NCBI RefSeq assembly: GCF_006546655.1
Contig: NZ_VIAQ01000008.1
Span: 62,001-126,000, forward strand
DNA from: Methanolobus vulcani
GTDB lineage: Archaea > Halobacteriota > Methanosarcinia > Methanosarcinales > Methanosarcinaceae
Length of the DNA: 64,000 nucleotides
Reading direction: 5' to 3'
Below, in pieces: positions 1 through 10,062 of this stretch (position 1 is the first letter of the stretch; every line of letters starts with the position of its first letter). The notes below the pieces were generated by a model. That model made no database searches and was not told the DNA's origin. It saw only the letters and a list, made by a program, of their open reading frames with translations. A program made the position numbers and the translations under genes.

Positions 1-1064
1 GTATAGTCCTCCAGCCAGAGTTCAAACCTGTCTATTGTTGAGATATGTTCAGGCAACATGCAGTTGTGAGCCATATCAACCACCCAGCCAAGGTACATTT
101 CGGCCATATCCATGTTATCGGTTTCAACATAATGGTTGGCAAGCTGGCATGTAAAATGACACCATGGCCCGTATCCGCCGTTATTCCTACCCCAGTATTC
201 AGGATACCTGTTAAGTCCCCCTATTTCCTGGTCCCAGAGTTTTTCATGTATTCTTTTTACAGTGGACCTGATCTTCACATCATGGTCACTCAGAAGTCCG
301 AAATATGCAGGTGAATACTCCACCACATCCACATCTATTACAGTGGAAGCAAATGCATCATAACCAATTGGTTTGCTGTTGCGGTCTTTTATTCTTATGC
401 ATTTGATGAAAGACCTTCTTCTCGGACTGTAAAGACGAGTCAGAATTGAATCCTTTACTTTTTGTGCTTCTGACTTCCACTCAGAAACATCTTTACCAAT
501 TGCCTCTCCCATTTTTACGGCTGCAAGTACTCCGGCACAGCAGGCACAGTTAGCATATATCTCAAATCCATGCTCATATGCCGGATACTCATGAATGCTA
601 TTGATGGTATGAATTAGGTCAACCTCTTCATTCTTGTTCATGAGAATGAAGTCCACAGCTTTTGTGACCTGTTCCCAATACTTTTCAACAAACCCACGGT
701 CTGCCATTTCATCAAAAAAGGAAGCACCTGTGGCTTCAAAGTATTTTCCCATTGCAAACAGGACAAGACCATTACCGTCTATCTGCAGATCCTTGTAACT
801 TGCATCGTTTCCATCAACATCATATCTCTGGGAGAACTCCCCTAGAGGTTTTTGGGCATTCAGGACAAATTCAAGTCCTTTCTTTGCCTCATCCAGCATG
901 CCCGCGGCAACCGCACCGAGAATATCTACTGAATGGTCTCTTGGATATATGAATGGGTAACGGGTGCCCGGTGGACTTGCATAGAAACCTCCATTCTCAT
1001 GCTGATTTTCTTTCAGAATCCTGACACTATTCTCGTATATTTTAGCAGCCTGTGGGAAATTCAA
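1..1064 (-). CDS. GH15-like glucoamylase family protein (3' end outside window)
   Basis: The reading frame is open on the minus strand from a TTG start at 1064 to the left window edge, giving about 354 codons with the C-terminus missing. The TTG is preceded by an AGGAGTG ribosome site. Translation gives segments typical of (alpha/alpha)6-barrel glucoamylase-like proteins: YPRDHSVDILGAV near the N-terminus, DLQIDGNGLVLFAMG, and later GGYGPWCHFTCQLANHY. Family members hydrolyse alpha-glucosidic bonds in glucans or trehalose-like sugars; the substrate here is unknown. No signal peptide is seen, so a cytoplasmic role is likely. It follows the 1086-1616 gene by 21 bases and is probably co-transcribed with it. 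Family assignment rests on motif recognition only. Confidence 0.72.
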   Translation of the reverse strand, partial: MNFPQAAKIYENSVRILKENQHENGGFYASPPGTRYPFIYPRDHSVDILGAVAAGMLDEAKKGLEFVLNAQKPLGEFSQRYDVDGNDASYKDLQIDGNGLVLFAMGKYFEATGASFFDEMADRGFVEKYWEQVTKAVDFILMNKNEEVDLIHTINSIHEYPAYEHGFEIYANCACCAGVLAAVKMGEAIGKDVSEWKSEAQKVKDSILTRLYSPRRRSFIKCIRIKDRNSKPIGYDAFASTVIDVDVVEYSPAYFGLLSDHDVKIRSTVKRIHEKLWDQEIGGLNRYPEYWGRNNGGYGPWCHFTCQLANHYVETDNMDMAEMYLGWVVDMAHNCMLPEHISTIDRFELWLEDY

Positions 1065-1085
1065 AAAATCACTCCTTTTTAGGTC

Positions 1086-1616
1086 TTACTTATCAAGGTA
1101 TTCTACTTTATTTACACAAAAAGCACGGTCGAGTATTTTATTTACCTGTTCCTTTGTCATCCTGGCTTTTTCTATTGCTTCTTCATTGTAAACTTTGATG
1201 TTCTTAATTACCGATTTACTACCCACATTGTAGATTCTTGCTCCTGCAAGTTCAGCCCGGCGCTTGACATAACTAGTCTGAAATATGTCAAGAACACTTA
1301 TTATAGCAGGATAATTCCAGGGTTCATCTGATTCTTCTTTTAGTTTGTTCACGTAGTTTGTAAGCTCAGTAAACTGGTGCGGAGTCTCCCCACCATAAAT
1401 ATGAATGAAATCTATCAACTCGTTTCCAAAAGGATAGATTGGAAGATAGTTTATGTCATCCTCCCACGCACCTTCAAATCCAGGACCTTCTATGTCAGCC
1501 AGTTTGGTGCCAAGGGTATCGATCCATTCATAAGTCTTCTCAACCCCTGAGATATCCACCATTTCAACTATCCCAATTAAAAATGCTTTTGGAAGTATGT
1601 TCTTTAACCGTATCAT
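1086..1616 (-). CDS. hypothetical protein, 176 aa
   Basis: I do not recognise this family. The product is a soluble protein without a signal peptide or membrane segment, with aromatic and acidic stretches (GFEGAWEDDINYLPIYPFG near residues 47-65) and a basic C-terminal helix rich in Glu, Lys and Arg. The ATG at 1616 has a purine-rich GGAGAGGGAGA ribosome site just upstream. It lies 21 bases before the GH15-like gene on the same strand, which suggests a two-gene unit and a possible link to glucan or sugar metabolism. That link is inference from position only. Confidence 0.6.
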   Translation of the reverse strand: MIRLKNILPKAFLIGIVEMVDISGVEKTYEWIDTLGTKLADIEGPGFEGAWEDDINYLPIYPFGNELIDFIHIYGGETPHQFTELTNYVNKLKEESDEPWNYPAIISVLDIFQTSYVKRRAELAGARIYNVGSKSVIKNIKVYNEEAIEKARMTKEQVNKILDRAFCVNKVEYLDK

Positions 1617-1820
1617 CTTGAGTCTCCCTCTCCTTGATTATTATAATACAATGTATCCTTATGCAAATCATGCGGTATGATTGCTATAAAATATCGGATG
1701 TTATCTACGTCTCCCTTGCATATAGTTTGTATTAAGGGTATAAATAATTTAAAGCTAGCAAGTCTGTAGAAATATTCAAATTATTATCGGAAAAGGAAAA
1801 AGAAGGAATAATAGAGCTTT

Positions 1821-2624
1821 TTACATCAACAACTCTGATATTGCCATGTTCCATCCAACAGGACCTATGCCTTCAACTTTGTTGACTTTTGCATCCATTA
1901 TTTTAGGGTCATGCTTGCCGTTATGTTTTTGAACTAAATACGGAATATCAACGACTTTCAGCATTGGATAATCATTAAGACTATCCCCAAGACCTACTGT
2001 TTTTATATCACCGTATTGCTTACGGTATATTTGTGTGAGAATGTTTACGGCTTTTCCTTTGTCATTCTCTCCGATGATATGCCAGTATCTACCACCACGG
2101 GTGTAGTTTAAGCCGTTTGCCTGAATTTTACTGATGAGCGTTTCAGCATCCTTTTCGTCACCATCAAGTTTGAATGCTTCATCGTATTCCCTTTGTTTTG
2201 CAAGGCAGGCCGAATCAAGATCAAGTCCTGTATCTTTGCTAACTTCCACATCGGTCATGTCTCCAAAACCTGTAACTGATAGGTCTTCAGATGCTGCAAT
2301 ATTAAGCAGTACATTTCTCAGCAGGCTATAATCCGTTCCAAGCTCAATTATATCATACTTCTCTGTTGATCTTGAAGATACATAATCCACATCAAAATAG
2401 TCATGCGGGATAAAAATTGCTCCACCGTTCTCTGATATGAAAGGATGTCCTGTATTCAGTTCATCTACATAGACCTCAATCTCAGCCCGGGTCTTACTGG
2501 TACAGAATACAAGTGGTATTCCCTTCTCTTTCAGCATATCGATAGCCGGCATTGCAGCTTCATACGAGTATGTGTCATGATCTACCAGTGTCCCGTCAAG
2601 ATCCGTAAAAACGATGTATTGCAT
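1821..2624 (-). CDS. mannosyl-/glucosyl-3-phosphoglycerate phosphatase (HAD family)
   Basis: HAD-superfamily hydrolase of 267 residues. Motif I is at the N-terminus (FTDLDGTLVDHDT, with the DxDGT nucleophile pair), motif II is FCTSKTRAE (Ser/Thr near 43), and the C-terminal GLGDSLNDYPML supplies the acidic Mg-binding motif. This arrangement matches MpgP-type enzymes, which remove phosphate from mannosyl-3-phosphoglycerate. In halotolerant methanogens the homologue GpgP acts on glucosyl-3-phosphoglycerate to make glucosylglycerate, a compatible solute. No glycosyltransferase partner (MpgS/GpgS) lies in the window, so the exact sugar cannot be decided. It lies between the hypothetical/GH15 pair and the cfb cluster, all on the minus strand but with gaps of 80 to 200 bases. 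Confidence 0.8.
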   Translation of the reverse strand: MQYIVFTDLDGTLVDHDTYSYEAAMPAIDMLKEKGIPLVFCTSKTRAEIEVYVDELNTGHPFISENGGAIFIPHDYFDVDYVSSRSTEKYDIIELGTDYSLLRNVLLNIAASEDLSVTGFGDMTDVEVSKDTGLDLDSACLAKQREYDEAFKLDGDEKDAETLISKIQANGLNYTRGGRYWHIIGENDKGKAVNILTQIYRKQYGDIKTVGLGDSLNDYPMLKVVDIPYLVQKHNGKHDPKIMDAKVNKVEGIGPVGWNMAISELLM

Positions 2625-2706
2625 TGAACTACTCCCTGAAATGATGGTAGTAGTATTTTGTTGGGAGTTATTGTTAAATGATTGGGTATGAAAAAAGAAA
2701 GGGATT

Positions 2707-4170
2707 CTATTTGTTTTGCATCACAAAATCCACAAAGCTACCTGCAAACTCCCTGTAAGAGCTTGCAACCAGATGCGCATAACATCCAATAGTATTATTG
2801 ACCGTAAGTCCGTCCCAGCCATCGATAATGCCGGTTCCGCGGGAGAGTTTGATTGCAAACTTTGCATCCTTTGGAATCTCTGTAACTTCGGAATGATGGA
2901 ACTCATGACCACGGAATGAATTTCCTGATTTACCAATAACAGAATTCATTGCAAGTTCACCAATGTTGTAACTGACAACACGTTTGTGACCCATAAGAGT
3001 GTGTCCGGGGAGTGCACCAACCATATCATGAGTGGATTCAGGCATCTCTGCCATATGATGTGCACCTTTGCCTTTAACTCCTGTACTGAGTTTCTCTGTC
3101 AGGTACATAAGGCCGCCGCATTCTGCATATATCGGCATACCGGAACGGGAAACATCTAAAATTGCCTCTCGCATGGATACGTTATCTTCAAGTTCTGCGG
3201 CGTAAAGTTCGGGATAGCCACCGCCAAGGTAGAGTCCGTCAACATCCGGCAGCTTGCTGTCGTGTATCGGGCTGAAGTACTTGATATCCGCTCCTGCCAT
3301 TCCAAGCAGTTCAAGATTATCGTGATAATAGAAATTAAAAGCCTCGTCAAGGGCTACACCAATAACCGGGCGCTTACCTTCAATTTCCCTTGGAGTGAAA
3401 ACTGTCTTTGAAGGACGCTCAAGTGCCGGAGCAGCATGAGCCATTTCCAGAAGCCGGTCTATCTGAATACCATCTTTTATCTTGTTCTTGATAAATTCGA
3501 TTCTCTCGTCGTAATTATCTGCTCGGCGGCGCTCCTCTATTGCAGGAACAAGACCAAGATGTCTCATGGATATCTTCATCGAATTATTACGGTGGATCAC
3601 ACCAATAACAGGAATTCCTGTGTAATGCTCGATAGCTTCAGTAGCTTTCTTAGTGTGCCTTGGACCACCAATATTGTTGAGAATAACACCGACAATATTC
3701 ACGTCCTTATCAAAGTCCTTGAAACCATTGACAAGAGCAGCAGCTGAACGTGTAATACTCCTTGCATTAACAATAAGGATCACAGAACATTTCAGTATCT
3801 TGGCGATCTGTGCAGTGCTGCCGGTGTCGGTAAAGCTGTCAAACCCCTCATAAAGACCACGGACACCTTCGATGATTGCAATATCAGCATCCTCATCAAC
3901 CTCTGCGCCGTGAATGAAAACGTCCCTGACACCATCCTCATCCATGAGGAAGCCATCAATATTGCGGGCTCTTCTACCTGTAATTTCAGAATAGTAACTT
4001 GGATCGATATAATCCAGTCCGACTTTGTAAGGCTGGACCTTGTATCCGGCTTCCGTAAGAGCTGCAAGCAGCCCTATTGTTATTGTTGTTTTTCCGGAGG
4101 ACGAACTCCCTGCTGACAGGAGTATTCTTGGTATTTCTTTTTTCTCAGGAGGTTGAGTGACGTCAGACAT
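2707..4170 (-). CDS. cfbB: Ni-sirohydrochlorin a,c-diamide synthase CfbB
   Basis: CobB/CbiA-like glutamine amidotransferase of 487 residues. An N-terminal P-loop (SAGSSSSGKTTITIGLL, about residues 19-35) begins the ATP-dependent ligase half. The C-terminal glutaminase half carries the Cys nucleophile in MPIYAECGGLMYL and GLYLGGGYPE. In cobalamin makers this family amidates cobyrinate; in methanogens CfbB amidates the a and c acetates of Ni-sirohydrochlorin in F430 synthesis. Location next to cfbC, cfbD and cfbE decides the call in favour of CfbB over CbiA. It is the last gene of the cluster, 13 bases after cfbC. The Met-Ser-Asp start at 4170 fits the family. Confidence 0.93.
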   Translation of the reverse strand: MSDVTQPPEKKEIPRILLSAGSSSSGKTTITIGLLAALTEAGYKVQPYKVGLDYIDPSYYSEITGRRARNIDGFLMDEDGVRDVFIHGAEVDEDADIAIIEGVRGLYEGFDSFTDTGSTAQIAKILKCSVILIVNARSITRSAAALVNGFKDFDKDVNIVGVILNNIGGPRHTKKATEAIEHYTGIPVIGVIHRNNSMKISMRHLGLVPAIEERRRADNYDERIEFIKNKIKDGIQIDRLLEMAHAAPALERPSKTVFTPREIEGKRPVIGVALDEAFNFYYHDNLELLGMAGADIKYFSPIHDSKLPDVDGLYLGGGYPELYAAELEDNVSMREAILDVSRSGMPIYAECGGLMYLTEKLSTGVKGKGAHHMAEMPESTHDMVGALPGHTLMGHKRVVSYNIGELAMNSVIGKSGNSFRGHEFHHSEVTEIPKDAKFAIKLSRGTGIIDGWDGLTVNNTIGCYAHLVASSYREFAGSFVDFVMQNK

Positions 4171-4183
4171 TTTTTATCAAACC

Positions 4184-4975
4184 TTAACGTGTAAGTTCAC
4201 GCAGTCTTTCGTCTTCAAGGGATGAAGGAAGCACTGAACTGTCGTTTGACATAATAGCATGTGCAAGCTCACGATATACACCTGCAACAGATGAATCCGG
4301 AGCTTTTTCAAGTACAGAAAATCCATCTCTCTCACAGTCCTGGACGATCTGTTCCTTTGGAATAAAAGCCATTAGCTTGCTTCCAATCTCTTCAGAGAAT
4401 TTCCTGACAATTTCTTCTTCTCTGGTAACACTTCTGGAATTGCAGATTATGCCTGAAAGTGGAGTATCGATCTTGGCAAGTCCCTTGCAGATATTGTTTG
4501 CCGCGTAAAGTGGCATATATTCTCCTGATGTGAGTATGTAAGCCTCGTTTACAAGTCCCTTGCGTATTGGAGCTACAAAGCCGCCACATACGATATCTCC
4601 GGGGACATCGTAGATGATAAGATCCATGTCATCAATGGACTTGCAGACCTTTTTCAATCTCTGTATTGCCACAATGATGCCGCGTCCTGCACAGCCTATT
4701 CCGGGCTCAGGACCACCGACCTCTACACATTTTACACCCTTGTAACCGTCAAAGACAATGTCTTCTTCCTTGACATCAATTTTCTGCCTTAGCAGGTCAA
4801 GGATTGTTGGTATTCTCTTACCGCCAAGAAGTGTGATGGATGAATCACTCTTAGGATCACATCCGATGATCATAACTTTATAGCCTTCGTCTGCGCAGGC
4901 TGCTGCAACATTGGAAGCAGTGCTGGATTTGCCGATTCCACCTTTACCGTAAATGGCTATCCTTTTCTGTTCCAT
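4184..4975 (-). CDS. cfbC: Ni-sirohydrochlorin a,c-diamide reductive cyclase reductase CfbC (NifH-like)
   Basis: NifH/BchL-type iron-sulfur ATPase of 263 residues. It has the deviant Walker A motif [14 protein letters not shown] at the N-terminus and the two cluster-ligating Cys regions GIGCAGRGI and DIVCGGF. It binds a [4Fe-4S] cluster at a homodimer interface and passes electrons to CfbD while hydrolysing ATP, driving the multi-electron reduction and ring closure of the F430 precursor. Its start codon overlaps the cfbD stop by one base, indicating coupled translation of the two subunits. NifH and BchL paralogues are excluded by the cfbD/cfbE/cfbB neighbours. Confidence 0.94.
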   Translation of the reverse strand: MEQKRIAIYGKGGIGKSSTASNVAAACADEGYKVMIIGCDPKSDSSITLLGGKRIPTILDLLRQKIDVKEEDIVFDGYKGVKCVEVGGPEPGIGCAGRGIIVAIQRLKKVCKSIDDMDLIIYDVPGDIVCGGFVAPIRKGLVNEAYILTSGEYMPLYAANNICKGLAKIDTPLSGIICNSRSVTREEEIVRKFSEEIGSKLMAFIPKEQIVQDCERDGFSVLEKAPDSSVAGVYRELAHAIMSNDSSVLPSSLEDERLRELTR

Positions 4976-6105
4976 CAGGCTTCCTCCGTTTTTTGCATGT
5001 CCTTTACAACCTCACGCATTGTTGCACCGAACTCGGATTCAACAATGTTGCTTACGCCAAGTGTCTTTGGATGCAGGTCAATTTCCACAATAACATTAGA
5101 GTGTCCCATATCCTTGAGAGGGTGTACCTGTCTTGGACCGTTCGTTACGGAAATTACGTCCATGTTCTGAAGGTTGTCCATTGGTATGGCATGTGGAACA
5201 CCGGTAATTACGGCAAAGTCAAAGTCGCTGTACTTCTCAGCTATAAGCTCGCTGACCTTTTCACCAGTGACCGGGTACTCATCCATGCCACCGATTATCT
5301 CATGGATTTCAATTCCCTTTTCTCTGAAATCGTTCATAATGCTGATTGCATGGTGGCGTACACGTGGAAGGCCGAGTGTGTCATCCACATTTGCCATGTT
5401 GATAACATTATCAGAAACACCAAGCTGTTCAGCTACTTCATTGATTGCAACAGTTATATCTGCAAACATGTAACCCGTTTCTTTCTTGGCGTTCATGATT
5501 GTCAGGCATTTCTTGCCTTCTTTCAGGTAATTGATAATCTTTTCAGCAACCTTATACTTCAGATCGCCACGGGATGGAACAAGGTATTCCTTACTTGCTG
5601 CACCATGGCGTTTCTCAACGTTAGTTGCTTCCTTAAGCAGCACCTTCTGTCTCTCAAGTTCCTCATCAGTAATTACACCTGCATCACATGCTGATTCGAG
5701 GGCAATAAGAACACCTTTGGTATTGTTCGGGTATCCTGCATGTACCTCCACACATATGACGGGCACGTCAAGGTTTGCGTCCTTTACAGGTTCGCTTAGT
5801 TCCTCGCCAATGATCATACTGACACATGTCCCAACAATTCCTATGAGTTTTGGGTTGAACATCTCATTGACTTTGCCAAGCAGAGTTGAAAGTTCTTCAC
5901 GCCCTCCGAAGACAAACCCGTTCTCATCAAGAGCTGTTGTTACAACGTGTATGCCATCTTCCTCAAGCAGTCTTGCATGTTTGAATGAGCATCCTGGCGG
6001 ACCGTGCAGTATTGCAACATCTACATTCAGGTCACGCAGTGTGTATAACGCAGCCACAATGGAGCTGGGCCGCGGGTGTATTATAGAAATATCTTTTTCA
6101 GCCAT
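4975..6105 (-). CDS. cfbD: Ni-sirohydrochlorin a,c-diamide reductive cyclase CfbD (NifD-like)
   Basis: NifD-like catalytic component of the reductive cyclase, about 376 residues. Conserved features include [13 protein letters not shown] near residue 33 and [14 protein letters not shown], both with Cys residues expected to bind an iron-sulfur cluster. With CfbC it converts Ni-sirohydrochlorin a,c-diamide to the 15,17(3)-seco-F430 precursor. An upstream in-frame ATG at 6201 exists, but the family begins with [15 protein letters not shown], so I place the start at 6105, where CGGGATAAAT precedes the ATG. The 161 bases between this start and the cfbE stop probably hold a promoter or leader. Confidence 0.92.
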   Translation of the reverse strand: MAEKDISIIHPRPSSIVAALYTLRDLNVDVAILHGPPGCSFKHARLLEEDGIHVVTTALDENGFVFGGREELSTLLGKVNEMFNPKLIGIVGTCVSMIIGEELSEPVKDANLDVPVICVEVHAGYPNNTKGVLIALESACDAGVITDEELERQKVLLKEATNVEKRHGAASKEYLVPSRGDLKYKVAEKIINYLKEGKKCLTIMNAKKETGYMFADITVAINEVAEQLGVSDNVINMANVDDTLGLPRVRHHAISIMNDFREKGIEIHEIIGGMDEYPVTGEKVSELIAEKYSDFDFAVITGVPHAIPMDNLQNMDVISVTNGPRQVHPLKDMGHSNVIVEIDLHPKTLGVSNIVESEFGATMREVVKDMQKTEEA

Positions 6106-6266
6106 ATTTATCCCGATAAACTTGGTTGATTCTTTTAGGTTATTATAATTTTGCAATTTCGTAATATTTAGTATACTTATTACCAGTCTGTTTTTCTGCA
6201 TTATCTATATCTTTATTGTATAAAAGCCCTAATCATCATAGTCAATAAACCATGAATGGATGAATC

Positions 6267-7691
6267 TCATCTGAAGCATTTCACACATGATAGAATTATG
6301 TCTTTTTCAGAAGCCATCTCTGTGGCCATCTCCAGTCCTTCTTCAAGTCCGCTGGCATAAGTGTAATTGTCATTTCCTATGTCCTGCATCCTTTCTCCGA
6401 CAAGTATCAGCCTGGAAAGTTCATCACTGCGCCGCATCACAAACTCAGAAACCTGTTCCGGTGGAAGTCCTTCGCATACCTGTGCGGCTTCTTCACCAAG
6501 CACCATAATAATTCCTGATTTTTCATCCTCAAGCCTGCTTAAAGCATAGTCAAGCGAACGCTCTGCTGATTTAATGTCCATTCCCGAGTTTGAATTATCA
6601 ATGAGTATCCTGCCAGCAAGCTCTTTTTCCTGCATTCTTCCCTGGAGTCCTTTAAAAGAACCAATGACTTCAATGATGTCCTGTTCAGGAATATCCATCT
6701 TCAAAGCAACAGCAGTTGATACTGCAAAAGCTGTTGCATATGACTTTGAATTGTATTTTTCTGACAATCCAGATGAGAAAGTTCCATCCTGGTATTTGAA
6801 AATGACAGCTTTGCTTTCAATGTCAGCCACAAAATCTGCATTCTTATAATCATCGCCGGAATATTCCGAATCTCCAAATGTAAAAAATGCTCTTCCAAAT
6901 TCGCTTGCCATTTTCAGGGCTTTCCTGTCTTTTACATTTAGGAAAAATACCTCGCTCTTTCCAGCATAGGAAAGCACACTCATTTTTGCATCGCTGGAGT
7001 TCGAAGTTGATGCAGCTATTGGGTAATCCGGTTCAAGTGTTGTAATAATTCCTATATCTGCAAAACCTGTCAAACCGATGGAAACTTCAAAAATGTAACA
7101 GTCAGCCGAAACATTAAGTTCTTCCAGTTTGTCAATTGCAAGCAGTATGCTCCCAGGTGCAATGCTAAGTCCTAAGTTTAGTATTCTGCACTGCCCTTTT
7201 TCCCACAGTTCCAGACCTCTGGATGTGTGAAGTACTACTTTCATCTTCCGTGAAAGCATTTCAGCAAGCAGGGATGCAGAACTGGTTTTAGCTTTTGACC
7301 CTGTAATTTCGATAACAGTTCCTTTCTCAGGCCATCCTTTCATGGATAATATACTGCCTACTGCCTGATGGTGAGTGACTGTTTTTATGCCCTTTTTCCT
7401 GGCTTTTACCAGTACCGGATATTCAGGGTCAAGATGAGCAGGACTGATTATAAGGTCATTATCATTAACTGGTACTGGTTCTTTTGATGTCTTAATGCCA
7501 TATCTTTCTTCCATTTCCAGAAGCACGTTCTCATTGACAGTTCTGTACACATCAACAGCTGTTACGGAATAGCCCATCTCTGCAAGTTTTGTGGCAATAA
7601 TAATTCCTGCATGTGTCAGGTCAAGGACAATAATTCCGGAAGCGTCCTGGAATCTTATTTTGGAAATATCCATATTATCAACTGAAAGCAT
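6267..7691 (-). CDS. cfbE: coenzyme F430 synthetase CfbE (Mur ligase-like)
   Basis: Mur-ligase-like protein of 474 residues that catalyses the final ATP-dependent step closing the six-membered carbocyclic ring of F430. The P-loop variant ITGSKAKTSSASLLAEML lies near residues 129-146. GRILIDNSNSGMDIKSAERSL, near residue 363, corresponds to the end of the ligase core. Compared with MurF it has a divergent P-loop, as expected for this family. Either ATG at 7691 or ATG at 7673 may start it; neither has a strong ribosome site. It heads the cfbE-D-C-B run on the minus strand. Confidence 0.9.
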   Translation of the reverse strand: MLSVDNMDISKIRFQDASGIIVLDLTHAGIIIATKLAEMGYSVTAVDVYRTVNENVLLEMEERYGIKTSKEPVPVNDNDLIISPAHLDPEYPVLVKARKKGIKTVTHHQAVGSILSMKGWPEKGTVIEITGSKAKTSSASLLAEMLSRKMKVVLHTSRGLELWEKGQCRILNLGLSIAPGSILLAIDKLEELNVSADCYIFEVSIGLTGFADIGIITTLEPDYPIAASTSNSSDAKMSVLSYAGKSEVFFLNVKDRKALKMASEFGRAFFTFGDSEYSGDDYKNADFVADIESKAVIFKYQDGTFSSGLSEKYNSKSYATAFAVSTAVALKMDIPEQDIIEVIGSFKGLQGRMQEKELAGRILIDNSNSGMDIKSAERSLDYALSRLEDEKSGIIMVLGEEAAQVCEGLPPEQVSEFVMRRSDELSRLILVGERMQDIGNDNYTYASGLEEGLEMATEMASEKDIILSCVKCFR

Positions 7692-7776
7692 AGCAAGTGT
7701 AAAAGAACAAAAAGAAAAAGATTGTTTTTAGTCAAAGCAAGAATGTCAAATCAGAAATATGAGAGTGGAAAAATCC

Positions 7777-8400
7777 TTAACTCTCATCGTCTTCTTCGTC
7801 ATTCTTATAGCTGTCAGAGCCTACCATTGCAGCTGCGATGGAGTCGATTCCATCAAGCCATTCTGCAACAAGTCCGTATGGAACTTCTTCCATGACCTTT
7901 TCTGTAAGCTCTTTTCCGCTAAGAACAAGGGCACCTATTTCTGCAATTGTGCCAATAGCAATCTCAATATCATCAGAAGCTTCTGCTTCAAGTGCAACCT
8001 TTACAAGATCAGCAATCTCTGCGTTCTCATCATAATCTCCACTCAGGTATGCTTCACATGCTGCAAAGCTTCCCATGAGGGATGTCTGGAGTGATTCGAT
8101 CATCATGTCCGCATCTTCTGATATTGAATCTATCTCTGCAAGTGCAATATCCCTGATATCTGCAATGGAGAGCATTGCAGTTTCCGGTGAGATCTGCCCG
8201 TTCTCACACTTTGCGATGATCTTGAGGCATGCAAGGATGATGTCATCTTCCATGTTTACGAAGATAGCACCTTCTTTTCCCTGTGGCTCATCTGATTCAT
8301 CAAATTTGAAATCACATTCCTTTACCTGCTTGACCCAGTTGTTCCAGCGTTCTGCTGTATAAAAGTCCTGATGGAATACATCTCCTTCCGTCCCTGACAT
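7777..8400 (-). CDS. conserved archaeal acidic protein (DUF2150-like)
   Basis: Acidic soluble protein of 207 residues, dominated by alpha-helix-forming residues with clusters of Asp/Glu and an acidic tail. Features include the N-terminal FYTAERWNNWVKQV and the central IIAKCENGQISPETAMLSI. It resembles the DUF2150 family of methanogens from memory; no function is established. It sits between cfbE (85 bases away, same strand) and the UPF0179 gene upstream. A T-rich stretch separates it from its upstream neighbour, so it may have its own promoter. Confidence 0.65.
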   Translation of the reverse strand: MSGTEGDVFHQDFYTAERWNNWVKQVKECDFKFDESDEPQGKEGAIFVNMEDDIILACLKIIAKCENGQISPETAMLSIADIRDIALAEIDSISEDADMMIESLQTSLMGSFAACEAYLSGDYDENAEIADLVKVALEAEASDDIEIAIGTIAEIGALVLSGKELTEKVMEEVPYGLVAEWLDGIDSIAAAMVGSDSYKNDEEDDES

Positions 8401-8509
8401 TCAATTACCTCTATGTGACATTGATAGTTATTATTTAATTATAGTTATTATTCGAAATTTTACTTACACTTACGATTTCCTTTTTATATAAAAGATGTTC
8501 GCAACGGAA

Positions 8510-8956
8510 CTATAGTTTAAGTTCCACCTTCTTTAGAGAGCATCCGGATACCATTCCGTCTTCTATTGGCCCGAGTACTTTTATGACAGTACATTTGTCT
8601 CCTTCCTTAAGGCCTTCAGGATAAAGGATATCGTACACGCTGTCGTCAAACTCCTCGCATTTTGGAAGTTCGTAGCTCACTTTTGAACCCACGACAGCTT
8701 TGCGTGATTCGATTGCTGCAACAATCGGAGAGGTTTCAACCTCTACAGTAATTACTCCACCATCATGTATGAAGCATTCATGGACAGTGTCTCCCCTGAG
8801 TTTTGCAACACGATACTTTCTACCTGAATCGAGGTTCATACAGGTTCGCCTCAACTTGCATTTTTTGCACTCGCGGGACTCACCCATAAATACGAAGTCT
8901 TCTCCTTCTTTTGCAAGCTTAGAACCAATTAGTGTAATGGTAGTATCATTTGTCAT
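8510..8956 (-). CDS. UPF0179 family protein
   Basis: Protein of 148 residues with an N-terminal Cys cluster, SRECKKCKLRRTC (about residues 27-39), followed by MNLDSGRKYRVAKLRGDTVHEC. Four Cys residues in this region suggest a metal or iron-sulfur site; this is inference. UPF0179 proteins are found widely in euryarchaea and have no assigned function. The start at 8956 is the only ATG before the conserved TLIGSKLA block. It lies 41 bases after egsA on the minus strand and is likely co-transcribed with it. Confidence 0.85.
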   Translation of the reverse strand: MTNDTTITLIGSKLAKEGEDFVFMGESRECKKCKLRRTCMNLDSGRKYRVAKLRGDTVHECFIHDGGVITVEVETSPIVAAIESRKAVVGSKVSYELPKCEEFDDSVYDILYPEGLKEGDKCTVIKVLGPIEDGMVSGCSLKKVELKL

Positions 8957-8997
8957 ATAATCACCTTGATTTTACTGATTAAGATATTTTACAGTAA

Positions 8998-10062
8998 TTA
9001 TGAAATAACTTTTGTTAAACGTGCGACCTTCTCGGCTGCTTCAGGGGTCAGACCTGCACCGAGTATCGTATATCTTTCCGGACGTATCTCATGTGCAACA
9101 AGAAGCGCCTCTAATATATATCTATCTTCTATGCCGAGTTCACTGGCAGTTGTAGGAGCTCCGATTATCTCCAGACATTCTTTGATCTTCTTCCAGTCAC
9201 CGCCATGCAGGTACATCATTATTATGGTTCCTACACCACATTGTTCTCCGTGAAGTGCGGAATTCGGTGCAACCATGTCAAGTGCATGACTGAACATATG
9301 TTCAGAACCTGATGCCGGTCTGGAAGAACCTGCAATACTCATAGCAACTCCGCTGGATACAAGCGCTTTTACAACGATTCTCACAGAACTTTCCAGTTCA
9401 GGCTTGATATCCTCCGGGCAGTCCATCAAAATCTGTGCTGTCATTCTGGAGAGAGCTGCTGCATATTCGCTAAAAGGTTCATTCCTCAGTCTGTGAGCAA
9501 GTTCCCAGTCAAGGACTGCCGTATAATTTGAAATAATATCTCCGCATCCGGCAGCAAGTAAACGGTAAGGGGCTTTTGCTATGATACTGGTATCTGCCAC
9601 CACTGCCATGGGGGCGTTGACCTCTATGGAGGATTTTTTACCTTTATCATGTATGGAAGCTCTGGAAGATACGATCCCATCATGTGATGCGGCTGTTGGT
9701 ACGCTTATGAATGGTAGGTCAAGTTGTGTGGCTGCAAGTTTTGCCACATCTATAGATTTACCGCTTCCAACACCAATAAGGTATCTGGAATTTGCTTCCT
9801 TTGCCAGGTCTGTAATTTTGTTGACTTCTGTCATGGAAGCCTCTTTTGAAGAAGCTATCACAGGGTCATATCCACATTCATTAAGGATATCATATACAAC
9901 ATCCCCGGCTATTTTCTTGGTATGATGTCCCGTGACAATAAAAGCCCCTTCTTTGAGTTTGAGGTCATTACATACATCCTTCAGGTCATAAATAACATCA
10001 GGACCAACAACAACGTCTCTTGGTAACTGCATCCATTTTTTTTTGCCTTGTGTGGGAATCAC
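8998..10062 (-). CDS. egsA: sn-glycerol-1-phosphate dehydrogenase
   Basis: Iron-free alcohol dehydrogenase-like enzyme of 354 residues that reduces dihydroxyacetone phosphate to sn-glycerol-1-phosphate, the stereospecific backbone of archaeal membrane lipids. Diagnostic segments include [19 protein letters not shown] (NAD(P)H binding, near residue 100), [19 protein letters not shown] (near 125), and metal-binding [10 protein letters not shown] and LHGEQCGVG in the C-terminal half. The length is normal for the family. It reads divergently from the DUF63 gene across a 207-base promoter region. Confidence 0.94.
   Translation of the reverse strand: MIPTQGKKKWMQLPRDVVVGPDVIYDLKDVCNDLKLKEGAFIVTGHHTKKIAGDVVYDILNECGYDPVIASSKEASMTEVNKITDLAKEANSRYLIGVGSGKSIDVAKLAATQLDLPFISVPTAASHDGIVSSRASIHDKGKKSSIEVNAPMAVVADTSIIAKAPYRLLAAGCGDIISNYTAVLDWELAHRLRNEPFSEYAAALSRMTAQILMDCPEDIKPELESSVRIVVKALVSSGVAMSIAGSSRPASGSEHMFSHALDMVAPNSALHGEQCGVGTIIMMYLHGGDWKKIKECLEIIGAPTTASELGIEDRYILEALLVAHEIRPERYTILGAGLTPEAAEKVARLTKVIS

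Noticed and set aside
4993-6148. Long plus-strand frames opposite cfbD
   Set aside because: They are antisense shadows of a well-conserved gene and show no family features; the minus-strand protein is unmistakable.
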